Part shown: piece by piece, positions 1 to 6,986 of the stretch | Position numbering within the stretch: the first letter of the stretch is position 1 | Layout of the letters: each line of letters opens with the position of its first letter | Assembly: GCF_024137025.1 (NCBI RefSeq) | Contig: NZ_JAMYJR010000038.1 | Span: 124,001-188,000 of the forward strand | Direction of reading: 5' to 3' | Length of the DNA stretch: 64,000 bases | Source of the DNA: Paractinoplanes aksuensis | Lineage (GTDB): Bacteria > Actinomycetota > Actinomycetes > Mycobacteriales > Micromonosporaceae | Notes under the pieces: generated by a model | The model's database searches: none | What the model saw: only the letters and a program-made list of their open reading frames with translations | Told to the model about the DNA's origin: nothing | Program-made: the position numbers and the translations under genes

Positions 1-912
1 TGGCTGGTCGGCCCCGAAGACCGCGCGTACGGTGGCTTCGAGATCGGCGCGGGCGTCGGGGTCGCTCGGCCGCAGCTGGCCCTCGTCGGCGGTGGCGGTG
101 TCGGCCGTCTCCTGGGTGACCCGGCGGTCCACCTCGGACTCGTCCATCCGGGCGCACCGGACCGGTCCCTCACCGAAACCGGCCTGGAACGCCGACACGC
201 GGTCGAAGGCGTTGCCGTGGGCATCGGGCGCGTCAACGGCCGAGCCGGGGGAGTCCCGGATGAAGAACATAGTGGTCAGCACCTGATTGAGACCCGGACC
301 GGTGGACAGGGTGAAGCGCGGCGACTCGCCCGCGGCCACGAGCCGGAAATAGGCGCCGGTGTAGCAATCGGCCTGTTGCTCCAGCAGGATCGTGCGGCCG
401 CTCACACCGAGCCGGGACTGGACGGCGTGACCGATCTCGTGCGCCATCACCGTGACCACGGCCATGTCACCGAAGCGTTCGGCCAGATCGGGCAGCAGCG
501 CGCCCCGGTCCCACGCGACCAGATCCTCGGACGGGCAATGGAAGGCGTTGACCAGTCCCCGGGTCTCGGCGCCACAGGCCTGGCCGGCGCCGACGGCGGA
601 GTCGTAGGAAAGCAGGTTGGCCACCGGCCGGTACTCGCCCCGGCCCAGGGAACGGAACTCGGTGAGCCAGAACTGCTGCACGTCCTCGACCGCGGCGATG
701 GCGAGCCGGTCGATCCGCCCGTTCCCGGCCCCGGTGACCTCGGCCTGGGGCGCGGGCGCGTCCTCCCGCAGCCCGCTCAGCCCGTCGGTGATGGCCAGCC
801 CGGCCACCCGGTCGGCAGTCCACATCTCCGGCACAGCCTTACCGGCCACGGTACGGCTGCAGCCGGCCAGGGTCAGCATCACGGCGACCAGCGGTAGCAG
901 GCGTCGCATCAT
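1..912 (-). CDS. Neutral zinc metallopeptidase lipoprotein (C-terminus cut by window edge)
   Basis: An open frame of 304 codons runs from ATG 912 to the left edge with no stop, so the C-terminus is missing. GAGGACG lies just upstream of the ATG. The N-terminus is a lipoprotein signal ending in LTLAGCS, so the mature protein should be anchored outside the membrane. Near residue 155 it has the zincin motif HEIGH followed by AVQSRLG, and about 20 residues later EQQADCYTGAY, as in the neutral zinc metallopeptidase family (HExxH plus a distal acidic ligand). Two Cys (in GAGQACGAE and FHCPSEDL) may form a disulphide. The substrate is unknown. The family call is good; the exact role is not. Confidence 0.85.
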   Translation of the reverse strand, partial: MMRRLLPLVAVMLTLAGCSRTVAGKAVPEMWTADRVAGLAITDGLSGLREDAPAPQAEVTGAGNGRIDRLAIAAVEDVQQFWLTEFRSLGRGEYRPVANLLSYDSAVGAGQACGAETRGLVNAFHCPSEDLVAWDRGALLPDLAERFGDMAVVTVMAHEIGHAVQSRLGVSGRTILLEQQADCYTGAYFRLVAAGESPRFTLSTGPGLNQVLTTMFFIRDSPGSAVDAPDAHGNAFDRVSAFQAGFGEGPVRCARMDESEVDRRVTQETADTATADEGQLRPSDPDARADLEATVRAVFGADQP

Positions 913-979
913 GAACGTCCTCGTCAGAAGTACGAGTGGGCCCGGCGTTCGCCGGGTCCACCCGAGGCGGTCGGCGTGG

Positions 980-1921
980 TCAGCCGAAGAAGATCGAGGC
1001 GATCCGGTCGTCGAAGCCGAGATCGTCGCTGAGGTCGTTCACGTCGGCGTCGATGACCTTGGACGTGCCCTTGCAGTTCGGCTGGGACCAGAGCTTGGCG
1101 GTGCCGTCGGTGCTCAGCGAGCCGGCGGTCATGGGCCGGCTGAGGTCGACGCAGCCGGAGCCGGAGACGCCCTGGGAGGAGCCCAGGAAGTCACGCTCGT
1201 CGAACAGGGTGACGAAGGTGGCGGTCCGGCGCGAGCCCGCGTCGCCGTTGTTGATGTCGGGGACCTGCTCGCCGTCGTCCTCGTCCCGCACGCCGGCCTT
1301 GGTGCCGTCCTGGGTGATACCGAACCAGGTTCCGCCGACGCCCTGACCCTTGGTCTGGCCGGGCCGGGTGTCCTTGGCGAAGCGGTACACGGGCCAGCCC
1401 TTGACGGTGACCTGGAGCTTGCCGTCATCGCGGCGGACCACCCCGACGGCCGAACGCTTGACGCCGGCGATGAAGATCTTGCCGCCCGGCTTGACGAGCA
1501 CCGGCGGCCAGGTCTGGGCGCATTCGCCGTTGCACGTGGCCCGCGACGGGCTGGCGGAGTCCTTGTCGAACCGGTAGAGCGTGAGCCGGGCCCCGTTGAC
1601 CAGAACCGGATCGAGCTCGCCGGCCCGGCTCCGGGTGATCTGCACCCAGCGGGCGGCCTTCTCGCTCTGGGCGGTCCGAGGCGCGCCGCCGTTGGGCAGA
1701 GCCCAGTCGCCGGTCTCGGGCTCGGCCTTGTTGGACGACGCGGTGCCCGAGGTGAGGGCGGCCAGGCCGCCCAGGTTGTCGGCGGCCGGCACGGCGGAGG
1801 CCGGCGTCGTGAGCGCCGGGGCCGGTCCGACGGCGTCGTAGCTGTCGCCGCTCGAACAGGCTGACAGCAGGACAGCCCCGGTCGCTGCGAGGGCGCACGC
1901 CATCAAACTCTTCTTGTTCAT
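980..1921 (-). CDS. Lipoprotein with PF03640 repeats and a crystallin-like C-terminus
   Basis: 313 aa; ATG 1921 is preceded by AGGAGA. The signal ends in a lipobox, VLLSACSSG. The middle holds two copies of the secreted repeat PF03640: the first has LYRFDKDSASPS and CAQTWPPVLV, the second has WPVYRFAKDTRPG and ends at TWFGI. From about residue 230 a separate Cys-containing module (VTLFDERDFLG, then GCVDLS and WSQPNCKG) resembles a beta/gamma-crystallin fold, often Ca-binding; this is inferred from pattern only. PF03640 proteins are cell-surface proteins of unknown function. A second, shorter PF03640 lipoprotein lies at 11092-11580. It is 67 bp from the protease gene on the same strand, so the two may be co-transcribed. 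Confidence 0.8.
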   Translation of the reverse strand: MNKKSLMACALAATGAVLLSACSSGDSYDAVGPAPALTTPASAVPAADNLGGLAALTSGTASSNKAEPETGDWALPNGGAPRTAQSEKAARWVQITRSRAGELDPVLVNGARLTLYRFDKDSASPSRATCNGECAQTWPPVLVKPGGKIFIAGVKRSAVGVVRRDDGKLQVTVKGWPVYRFAKDTRPGQTKGQGVGGTWFGITQDGTKAGVRDEDDGEQVPDINNGDAGSRRTATFVTLFDERDFLGSSQGVSGSGCVDLSRPMTAGSLSTDGTAKLWSQPNCKGTSKVIDADVNDLSDDLGFDDRIASIFFG

Positions 1922-2049
1922 GGGTGGTTTCTCCTGAGGATTCGACGCCGTCCTCCGGCGTCATTCGCGGTCCATACGACGGCTCGCGGCCCACGGTTCA
2001 GCGCGGCCGGGACGTTCGGTCTGTTTGTGTTGCCGATCACCGGCCGGGC

Positions 2050-3672
2050 TCAGAGCGGCGGATTGTCGCCGAGCGGGGCCAACCGATCCGCGCGGCCGTG
2101 GAAGGCGAAGAGCAGCAGATCGGTCATGCGGAACGTGTCCCGCGACGGGCCCAGGGTCGGGTGCCAGAATCGGTCACGGACGATCGACGTACGGCTGGCC
2201 TCCAGCACCCGGTGGAAAACCTCGGCCACGATGCGCCCGCCCACGCCGTCGAGCCGTCCTCCGGCCAGCTCGGCCTCCCGCAGCAGGTAGAACCACAGCG
2301 GGGTGTTCCGGGCGAATTCCGTCCGCTCGGCGCTGGTGAGCTCGTCCAGGACCGCCCCGTGCCCACCGGTGAGGATCTGTTCGGGGCTGAGCCGGCGCAC
2401 GCCCAGCAACTCCGCCATCTGCTGGCCACTGGCCAGGTTCATGGTGGCGGCGCGGGCCAGATCACGGAATGCCTGATTGAGCTCGACCCGTCCCGGGGCG
2501 GTGCCGGCGCCGCCGAAGGCGCCCTCGGGCAACGTTTCGAGAGGGTCGACCAGGACGGTCGAGACCGGGCGGGCGACGTTGATCCCGTCCGGCGCGGCCA
2601 GGTCGGGCCGGCCGTTCTCGCCGGCGAAGTCGTACTGGCGTCGCCAGTCCACCGCCCAGTTGGTCGGAAGGCGTTCGAACGGGCCGGATTCCTGGTCGTT
2701 GACATCCGCTGCGGTCGGATCGAAATTGCCGCTGAGGCCGGTGAAGACGAACATCAGGGGCAGCGTGCCGCGTTCGCCGTCGAAGATGCGGTTCCAGTCG
2801 TACGTGCGCCGGACCATGCTGTGCCCGAACCGGTAGGCGGCCACGGCGAACTCGATCGGCAGCGTCGGCGTGTCGGTCTCGCCGACCTCGAAGAACCGGC
2901 GGCCGTGGGTGAAGACGTCGTGCAGGATCGACGGCTGCACGATGCGGGGGAGCACGTCGGTGCGGACCATCCACTGGTAGTGGCGCACCACCGTCTCGCG
3001 GGCCGCGCGGAACAGGGCCGGGCCGGTCAGCCCGTCCTCAGCGAGCTGGTCGGCGACCCGGTTGTGGAAGTGCAGGAAGGCCAGGTGGGTCTGGGCCAGC
3101 AGCAGATTCTGGTCGTTGCGGGGGTCGGCGATCAGCGGGGCCTGCCGCTCGGCCTTGGTCCCGCCGTGGGTGACCCGGGGCAGGTCGTACCCGTTGAGGT
3201 TGACGTCGGTCCCGTCGCCGGCGATCGCCGCGGTGAGGCCGACCTTGAACCGGACCCGGTCGGGCGCGTAGAGCTGGTCGTCGTCGGCATCCTGCGGTCC
3301 CCGCCCGTAGACGGAATCCAGGTCCAGCGCGGGCGACCGCCCCTGAATCAGGTCTCGCAGGGAGACCTGCTCGTCGAGGCGTCCGCCGGTGCGGTCCATC
3401 GTCAGATCGTGGCCGACGAACTGGGACAGGTAGGTGTACCCGGCGGCGACCGCCGGAGCATCCGGCCGGGCCCGGTCCGGCTTCGCCGCGACCGGCGCCG
3501 TCATCGCGCGCGCCACCTTCTCGAGCACCGCACGGTCGAGGGGCCGGCCCTTCGGCCCCATCCGGGAGAAGCGGAAAGCCCGCAGCGGCTCCTTCGTCCC
3601 ACGGCCACCCCGCAGACTGTCGTCCACGGTCCCCTCACCGGCGATGTAGTAGCTCGTGCGCGTGTGCCTCAT
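2050..3672 (-). CDS. Animal-type haem peroxidase
   Basis: 540 aa; ATG 3672 follows GAGGG at good spacing. No signal peptide is visible, so it is probably cytoplasmic. The distal haem motif QFVGHDLTMD lies near residue 85 (distal His plus the Asp that binds haem ester in this superfamily). ADPRNDQNLLLAQTHLAF is the conserved Arg-containing stretch, and YRFGHSMVRR near residue 290 supplies the proximal His. This matches the bacterial members of the cyclooxygenase/myeloperoxidase superfamily (PF03098). The likely reaction is H2O2-dependent oxidation of a small substrate; the substrate is unknown. It lies 132 bp downstream of a MarR gene and an ECF sigma gene on the same strand, which suggests stress-linked expression. 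Confidence 0.9.
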   Translation of the reverse strand: MRHTRTSYYIAGEGTVDDSLRGGRGTKEPLRAFRFSRMGPKGRPLDRAVLEKVARAMTAPVAAKPDRARPDAPAVAAGYTYLSQFVGHDLTMDRTGGRLDEQVSLRDLIQGRSPALDLDSVYGRGPQDADDDQLYAPDRVRFKVGLTAAIAGDGTDVNLNGYDLPRVTHGGTKAERQAPLIADPRNDQNLLLAQTHLAFLHFHNRVADQLAEDGLTGPALFRAARETVVRHYQWMVRTDVLPRIVQPSILHDVFTHGRRFFEVGETDTPTLPIEFAVAAYRFGHSMVRRTYDWNRIFDGERGTLPLMFVFTGLSGNFDPTAADVNDQESGPFERLPTNWAVDWRRQYDFAGENGRPDLAAPDGINVARPVSTVLVDPLETLPEGAFGGAGTAPGRVELNQAFRDLARAATMNLASGQQMAELLGVRRLSPEQILTGGHGAVLDELTSAERTEFARNTPLWFYLLREAELAGGRLDGVGGRIVAEVFHRVLEASRTSIVRDRFWHPTLGPSRDTFRMTDLLLFAFHGRADRLAPLGDNPPL

Positions 3673-3804
3673 CGGCGGTCCCTCGTCTCGGGTCGATCGC
3701 GTTGGGTCTCTCCCACATCGACGCGAGCACAGGTACCTCGTTCAGGGGCCGGAGGGTGACGCCGGGCTCTCCTGTCCAGAGTGAACCCGGCGGCGTCGGT
3801 TACG

Positions 3805-4266
3805 TCAGACGAGCCGCTGGGCGGCTGCCGTCACCGCCCGGACCGCGGCCGGATCCAGAGCGCTCAGCACGTGGCGGCGAATGCTCAACGCGTAGGAGTG
3901 CGCGAAGTAGGTGAGCCAGCTCTGCCCGGCCGGGGTGAGGTTTACGTACCAGCCGCGGCCGTCGTCCTCGGCGCGCTCGCGGAGTACGAGACCACGGCGT
4001 TCGAAAGTCCGGACCATCCGGCTGATCCGGCTCCGCGAGAGAAAGCTGGCGTCCGCCAGCGCCTGCAGGCGCATACGCCGGTCGGGGGCGACGTCAAGGC
4101 TTCGCAGGGCCCGATAGTCACTGAGAGTGATGCTGTGATCCCGGACGAGATCGGCGCTGACCCGCCGGTGCACGGCGGCAGCGGCGCTCAGGAACAAATT
4201 GAAGAACTGTTCTTCGGGCGGCGACAAGAGGTCGCCGCCCGGGTCCGGGACAACGGCGGTGTTCAT
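3805..4266 (-). CDS. MarR-family transcriptional regulator
   Basis: 153 aa; ATG 4266 has GGAAGG nine bases upstream. The winged helix-turn-helix runs over about residues 50-115: LSDYRALRSLD, then LQALADASFLSRSRISRMV (recognition helix), then RGLVLRERAEDDGRGWYVNLT (wing with the DDGRG turn typical of MarR). It starts 38 bp after the ECF sigma gene on the same strand, so the two are likely one transcript. A perfect TTGACA-ATA-TGTCAA repeat at 4958-4972, upstream of that transcript, is a candidate autoregulatory operator. The ligand is unknown. Confidence 0.88.
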   Translation of the reverse strand: MNTAVVPDPGGDLLSPPEEQFFNLFLSAAAAVHRRVSADLVRDHSITLSDYRALRSLDVAPDRRMRLQALADASFLSRSRISRMVRTFERRGLVLRERAEDDGRGWYVNLTPAGQSWLTYFAHSYALSIRRHVLSALDPAAVRAVTAAAQRLV

Positions 4267-4304
4267 AGAAGTTCGCCTTCCTTTCAGCGGATCGCCATCG
4301 CCGT

Positions 4305-4835
4305 CTACCGGACCGTCAGCTCGTCCCGCAGTTGCCGCATGGCGTAGTGGGCCCGGGATTTGACGGTGCCGATCGGAACTCCGAGCCGGGCGGCCACCTG
4401 GTCGAAGGTGCGGCCCTCGAAGTGCAGCTCGCGGAGCACGGACCGGTGGGCCGTGCTGAGCTCGTTCACCGCCTGCCGCAGGGCGAGCAGGGCGATCACC
4501 GTCTCGGCCGCCTCGCTCGCGACGGTGGCCGGCTCGGTCCCGGTCAGGCCGACCTCGGCCGGCCGTGACTGCCGCTTGCGGTACGCGTCGATGGCCAGGC
4601 GGCGGGCCACGGTGAACAGCCAGCGCCGCTGGGACTCCGGCTCGACCGGTACGGAGTCGATGTTCCGCCAGGCTCGGAGCAGGGTTTCCTGAACCAGGTC
4701 CTCGGCGGTGTGCACGGCCGTCGACGACAGCAGGCCCTGCAGGAAATGCAACAGTGCCGCGCCGTTGTCGCGCTGGATCTGCCGCAATCGGGTATCGGCG
4801 TTCTCTCGGCTGACGACGCTGGTCACGGTGGTCAT
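4305..4835 (-). CDS. ECF RNA polymerase sigma factor (copy 1)
   Basis: 176 aa, the normal size for an ECF sigma factor. Region 2 contains AEDLVQETLLRAWR and WLFTVARRLAIDAYRKRQ. Region 4 contains LSTAHRSVLRELHFEGRT and VPIGTVKSRAHYAMRQLRD. No anti-sigma gene is adjacent; instead a MarR gene follows on the same strand. It is a close paralogue of the ECF at 28771-29322: long stretches are the same, including VPVEPESQRRWLFTVARRL. An 18-base sequence upstream (4911-4928) is identical in both. The ATG at 4835 has only a weak GGGA in front. Divergently placed is the alpha/beta hydrolase at 5296. Confidence 0.92.
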   Translation of the reverse strand: MTTVTSVVSRENADTRLRQIQRDNGAALLHFLQGLLSSTAVHTAEDLVQETLLRAWRNIDSVPVEPESQRRWLFTVARRLAIDAYRKRQSRPAEVGLTGTEPATVASEAAETVIALLALRQAVNELSTAHRSVLRELHFEGRTFDQVAARLGVPIGTVKSRAHYAMRQLRDELTVR

Positions 4836-4910
4836 GGCTACATCCCGGTGGCGATTGTGGCTGAGTCCGGGAGAGCGTAAGAAATCGCCTGTGTAATCCT
4901 ACTTAATTGC

Positions 4911-4928
4911 TAGTTACGTCGTTGTGGA
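4911..4928 (-). promoter_or_regulatory. 18-mer shared upstream of two ECF sigma genes (copy 1)
   Basis: TAGTTACGTCGTTGTGGA on the plus strand. It is identical at 29365-29382, upstream of the paralogous ECF gene, with unlike sequence on both sides. In the direction of the sigma gene it reads TCCACAACGACGTAACTA, ending 75 bases before the start codon. The AAC and CGT elements recall ECF-type promoter parts, so self-recognition by these sigma factors is possible; an operator is the alternative. Confidence 0.55.
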
Positions 4929-4957
4929 CTGACGCCGGTCGACAATTTCAGAGGCTA

Positions 4958-4972
4958 TTGACAATATGTCAA
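4958..4972. promoter_or_regulatory. Inverted repeat TTGACA-N3-TGTCAA, candidate MarR operator
   Basis: A perfect 6-3-6 palindrome 123 bases upstream of the ECF/MarR transcript. The size and symmetry fit a MarR dimer site. Assignment to the MarR at 3805 is inference. Confidence 0.4.
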
Positions 4973-5200
4973 CGCCGGTCGCCGAGCCAGTCACTCAGAG
5001 TACCGGAAGTTGCATCGGGGTGGGCCGAGCCCCGAGATCTGTCGAATGACCTAACCGCGTCGGGTGCGACTACCGCAGCCCATGACGCGGCCCGACTCGG
5101 CCGAGGGCCCAGCCCCGTGGCCCAGCTTCCACGAATCGGGCTTTCCGGGTGAACGGGATGGGTCCTCGCGGGGGCGCACCGCGGCGGGTCCACGTCCACG

Positions 5201-5257
5201 GCAGGCGAATGACTGATTCACCCGGTCGCCCGGGAGATCACTGTGGATGCCACAGCG
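5201..5257 (+). promoter_or_regulatory. Conserved hydrolase control element (copy 1)
   Basis: GCAGGCGAATGACTGATTC (5201-5219), then 20 bases, then ACTGTGGATGCCACAGCG (5240-5257), which contains the inverted repeat CTGTGG-ATG-CCACAG. The 19-mer is identical at 36318-36336 upstream of the second hydrolase, where after exactly 20 bases a near-copy of the inverted repeat follows. The intervening bases differ. It ends 38 bases before ATG 5296. It may be a promoter plus operator, or a promoter with a structured leader. Confidence 0.6.
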
Positions 5258-5295
5258 GTCCGATGCCCGGATCGCCTTTCGGAAGGAACCCGACC

Positions 5296-6132
5296 ATGAA
5301 ACGTCAGTTCTCGAGTACGCCGCGGCGAGTGGCCCTGCGGACCGTCCTGACCGCCGGTGTCGCGGTGGCCGCGCTCGTCGCCGGCTCGGCCGGCGCGGTG
5401 GCGCAGTCCCGCCCGTCGGCCCAGAAGCCGACGGTGGTGCTCGTGCACGGGGCGTTCGCCGATTCGTCGAGCTGGAACGGCGTGGTCAAGCGGCTGCTAC
5501 GCGACGGTTATCCGGTGGTGGCGGCGTCGAACCCCCTGCGCGGTCTGCACTCGGACGCCCAGTACGTGCGTACGGTGCTCGCCAGCGTGAAGGGCCCGAT
5601 CGTGCTCGCCGGACATTCGTACGGCGGATCGGTGATGAGTGAGGCCGCCGACGGCGACAAGGACGTGAAGGCGTTGGTGTACATCGCCAGCTTCGCCCCG
5701 GACAAGGGTGAGAGCACGTCCGGCCTGGCCGCGAAGTTCCCGGGCGGGCAGCTGGGCGAGGCGCTCAACGAGGTCCCGGTGACGGTGCCGGGCGCCGGCG
5801 CGGGCACCGACCTCTACATCAAGCAGGACCAGTTCCGCCGGGTGTTCGCGGCCGACGTGCCGCGTCAGGAGGCAGCGCTGATGGCCGCCACCCAGCGGCC
5901 GATCACGAGCGCGGCTCTGGACGAGAAGGCGACCAGGACGGCGTGGAAGTCGATCCGGTCCTGGTTCATGATCACGAAGCAGGATCTGGCCATTCCGGCC
6001 GAGTCGATGCGGTTCATGGCCAAGCGGGCCAAGTCGCACACGGTCGAGATCAACGCGTCGCACGCCGTCACGGTCTCCGAGCCCCAGGCCGTCGCCGATC
6101 TGATCGAGCGGGCCGCCCGAGCCACCCGCTGA
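5296..6132 (+). CDS. Secreted alpha/beta hydrolase
   Basis: 278 aa; ATG 5296 follows GGAAGGA at nine bases. An N-terminal signal (about residues 1-37, positively charged then AVAALVAGSAGAVAQS) suggests export. The alpha/beta hydrolase fold is clear: VVLVHGAFADSSSWNGV (oxyanion region), AGHSYGGSV (nucleophile Ser), ITKQDLAIP (candidate acid) and INASHAVTVSEP (catalytic His). It belongs to the small esterase-like group near pyrethroid and plant methylester hydrolases; the substrate is unknown. A cytoplasmic paralogue without signal lies at 36418-37119 and carries the same control element. Both sit divergent from an ECF sigma gene and upstream of a SARP gene. Confidence 0.88.
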   Translation: MKRQFSSTPRRVALRTVLTAGVAVAALVAGSAGAVAQSRPSAQKPTVVLVHGAFADSSSWNGVVKRLLRDGYPVVAASNPLRGLHSDAQYVRTVLASVKGPIVLAGHSYGGSVMSEAADGDKDVKALVYIASFAPDKGESTSGLAAKFPGGQLGEALNEVPVTVPGAGAGTDLYIKQDQFRRVFAADVPRQEAALMAATQRPITSAALDEKATRTAWKSIRSWFMITKQDLAIPAESMRFMAKRAKSHTVEINASHAVTVSEPQAVADLIERAARATR

Positions 6133-6143
6133 GCGACGGGTAC

Positions 6144-6179
6144 GCCCGGCCGGCCGGCTCCGTGACCGGCCGGCCGGGC
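6144..6179 (+). terminator. Hairpin terminator after hydrolase
   Basis: A perfect 14-bp stem (6144-6157 with 6166-6179) with an 8-base loop, starting 12 bases after the hydrolase stop. No U-tract follows, as is common in such genomes. Confidence 0.7.
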
Positions 6180-6260
6180 GAGGCCGGCGAGCGATGAACT
6201 GCGACCCGTGGGTTGCGTCGTAGCGGGAGGTAAACCGAAACCGATCATGAGGGAACGTTC

Positions 6261-6869
6261 ATGACAAGCAAGGTGGCGCTCATCACCTCCCGGTTCATCG
6301 AGGCGGCACTCATCGTCCTCGGCGTCATGGTGGTGGTGCTCGAGAACACTACGGTCTGGATCGCGTGCTGGGATCTTCTGGCCGTCGTCTACATCGCGAC
6401 CCGCATCCGCAGCCTGCGCCGAGCCCGCAACGGCGATTCGGCCGGCTGGCTCTCGCACGGCCTCGGCGGCCGCGCCGGGCTGATCTTCACCATCTTCACC
6501 AGCCTGGTCGGCATCATCGCCGGCTTGATGATCGTCCTGAGCGAGGACGGCGATCAGCAGGCGGCCAAGCTCGTCGGTGTCCCGGCCATCGCGCTGGCCT
6601 GGGCCATCCTGCACTTCGGGTACGCCGAGCGGTACTCCAAGACCTACTACGGCAGTCTGCCCGAGCAGGTGCTGGTCTTCCCCAACACGGATCGGCCGAC
6701 GTTCATCGATTTCGCCTACTTCTCGTTCACGCTCGGCACCACGTTCTCGGTGTCGGACGTGGAGACGCAGACCTCCGGCATGCGTCTGCAGATCCTGTCG
6801 CACTCGATCCTGGGCTTTCTGTACAACACCGTGACCATCGCCATCGCCGTCAGCGTCATCTCCGGCTGA
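6261..6869 (+). CDS. DUF1345 integral membrane protein
   Basis: 202 aa. ATG 6261 is preceded by GAGGGAACGTTC. Four or five hydrophobic helices are visible (AALIVLGVMVVVLE, a short one near WDLLAVVYIATRI, IFTIFTSLVGIIAGLMIV, VGVPAIALAWAILHF, and the C-terminal ILGFLYNTVTIAIAVSVI). FIDFAYFSFTLGTTFSVSDVE is the conserved signature of DUF1345. Function unknown. It has strong hairpins on both sides (6144-6179 and 6874-6909), so it is probably a single-gene unit lying between hydrolase 1 and SARP 1. Confidence 0.88.
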   Translation: MTSKVALITSRFIEAALIVLGVMVVVLENTTVWIACWDLLAVVYIATRIRSLRRARNGDSAGWLSHGLGGRAGLIFTIFTSLVGIIAGLMIVLSEDGDQQAAKLVGVPAIALAWAILHFGYAERYSKTYYGSLPEQVLVFPNTDRPTFIDFAYFSFTLGTTFSVSDVETQTSGMRLQILSHSILGFLYNTVTIAIAVSVISG

Positions 6870-6873
6870 GCCA

Positions 6874-6909
6874 CCGCGGGCCGGGCCCGGAGGGGAGCCC
6901 GGCCCGCGG
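6874..6909 (+). terminator. Hairpin terminator after DUF1345 gene
   Basis: A perfect 13-bp stem (6874-6886 with 6897-6909), loop of 10 bases, five bases after the stop. Confidence 0.7.
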
Positions 6910-6986
6910 CACACCGACCGGTGGTCAGCACGCCGCGGCTCCCTTTTCCTGCTCTGCGACTCAGAACTGCTGAGGAGGACAGTCCC

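Larger units (their letters stand above)
4836..5295. promoter_or_regulatory. Divergent control region between ECF sigma and hydrolase
   Basis: 460 bases without a convincing gene. It is more AT-rich than its surroundings on the left (about 4880-4975). It holds, from left to right, the 18-mer shared with the other ECF gene (4911-4928), a perfect TTGACA-N3-TGTCAA repeat (4958-4972), a direct repeat ACGCCGGTCG (4932-4941 and 4972-4981), and the hydrolase-side element (5201-5257). Open frames here are short and have no ribosome binding site worth naming. Confidence 0.6.

Noticed and set aside
1924..3759. 611-codon open frame on the plus strand
   Set aside because: It is antisense to the haem peroxidase gene, whose motifs are clear. 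Long antisense frames are expected in such GC-rich DNA.
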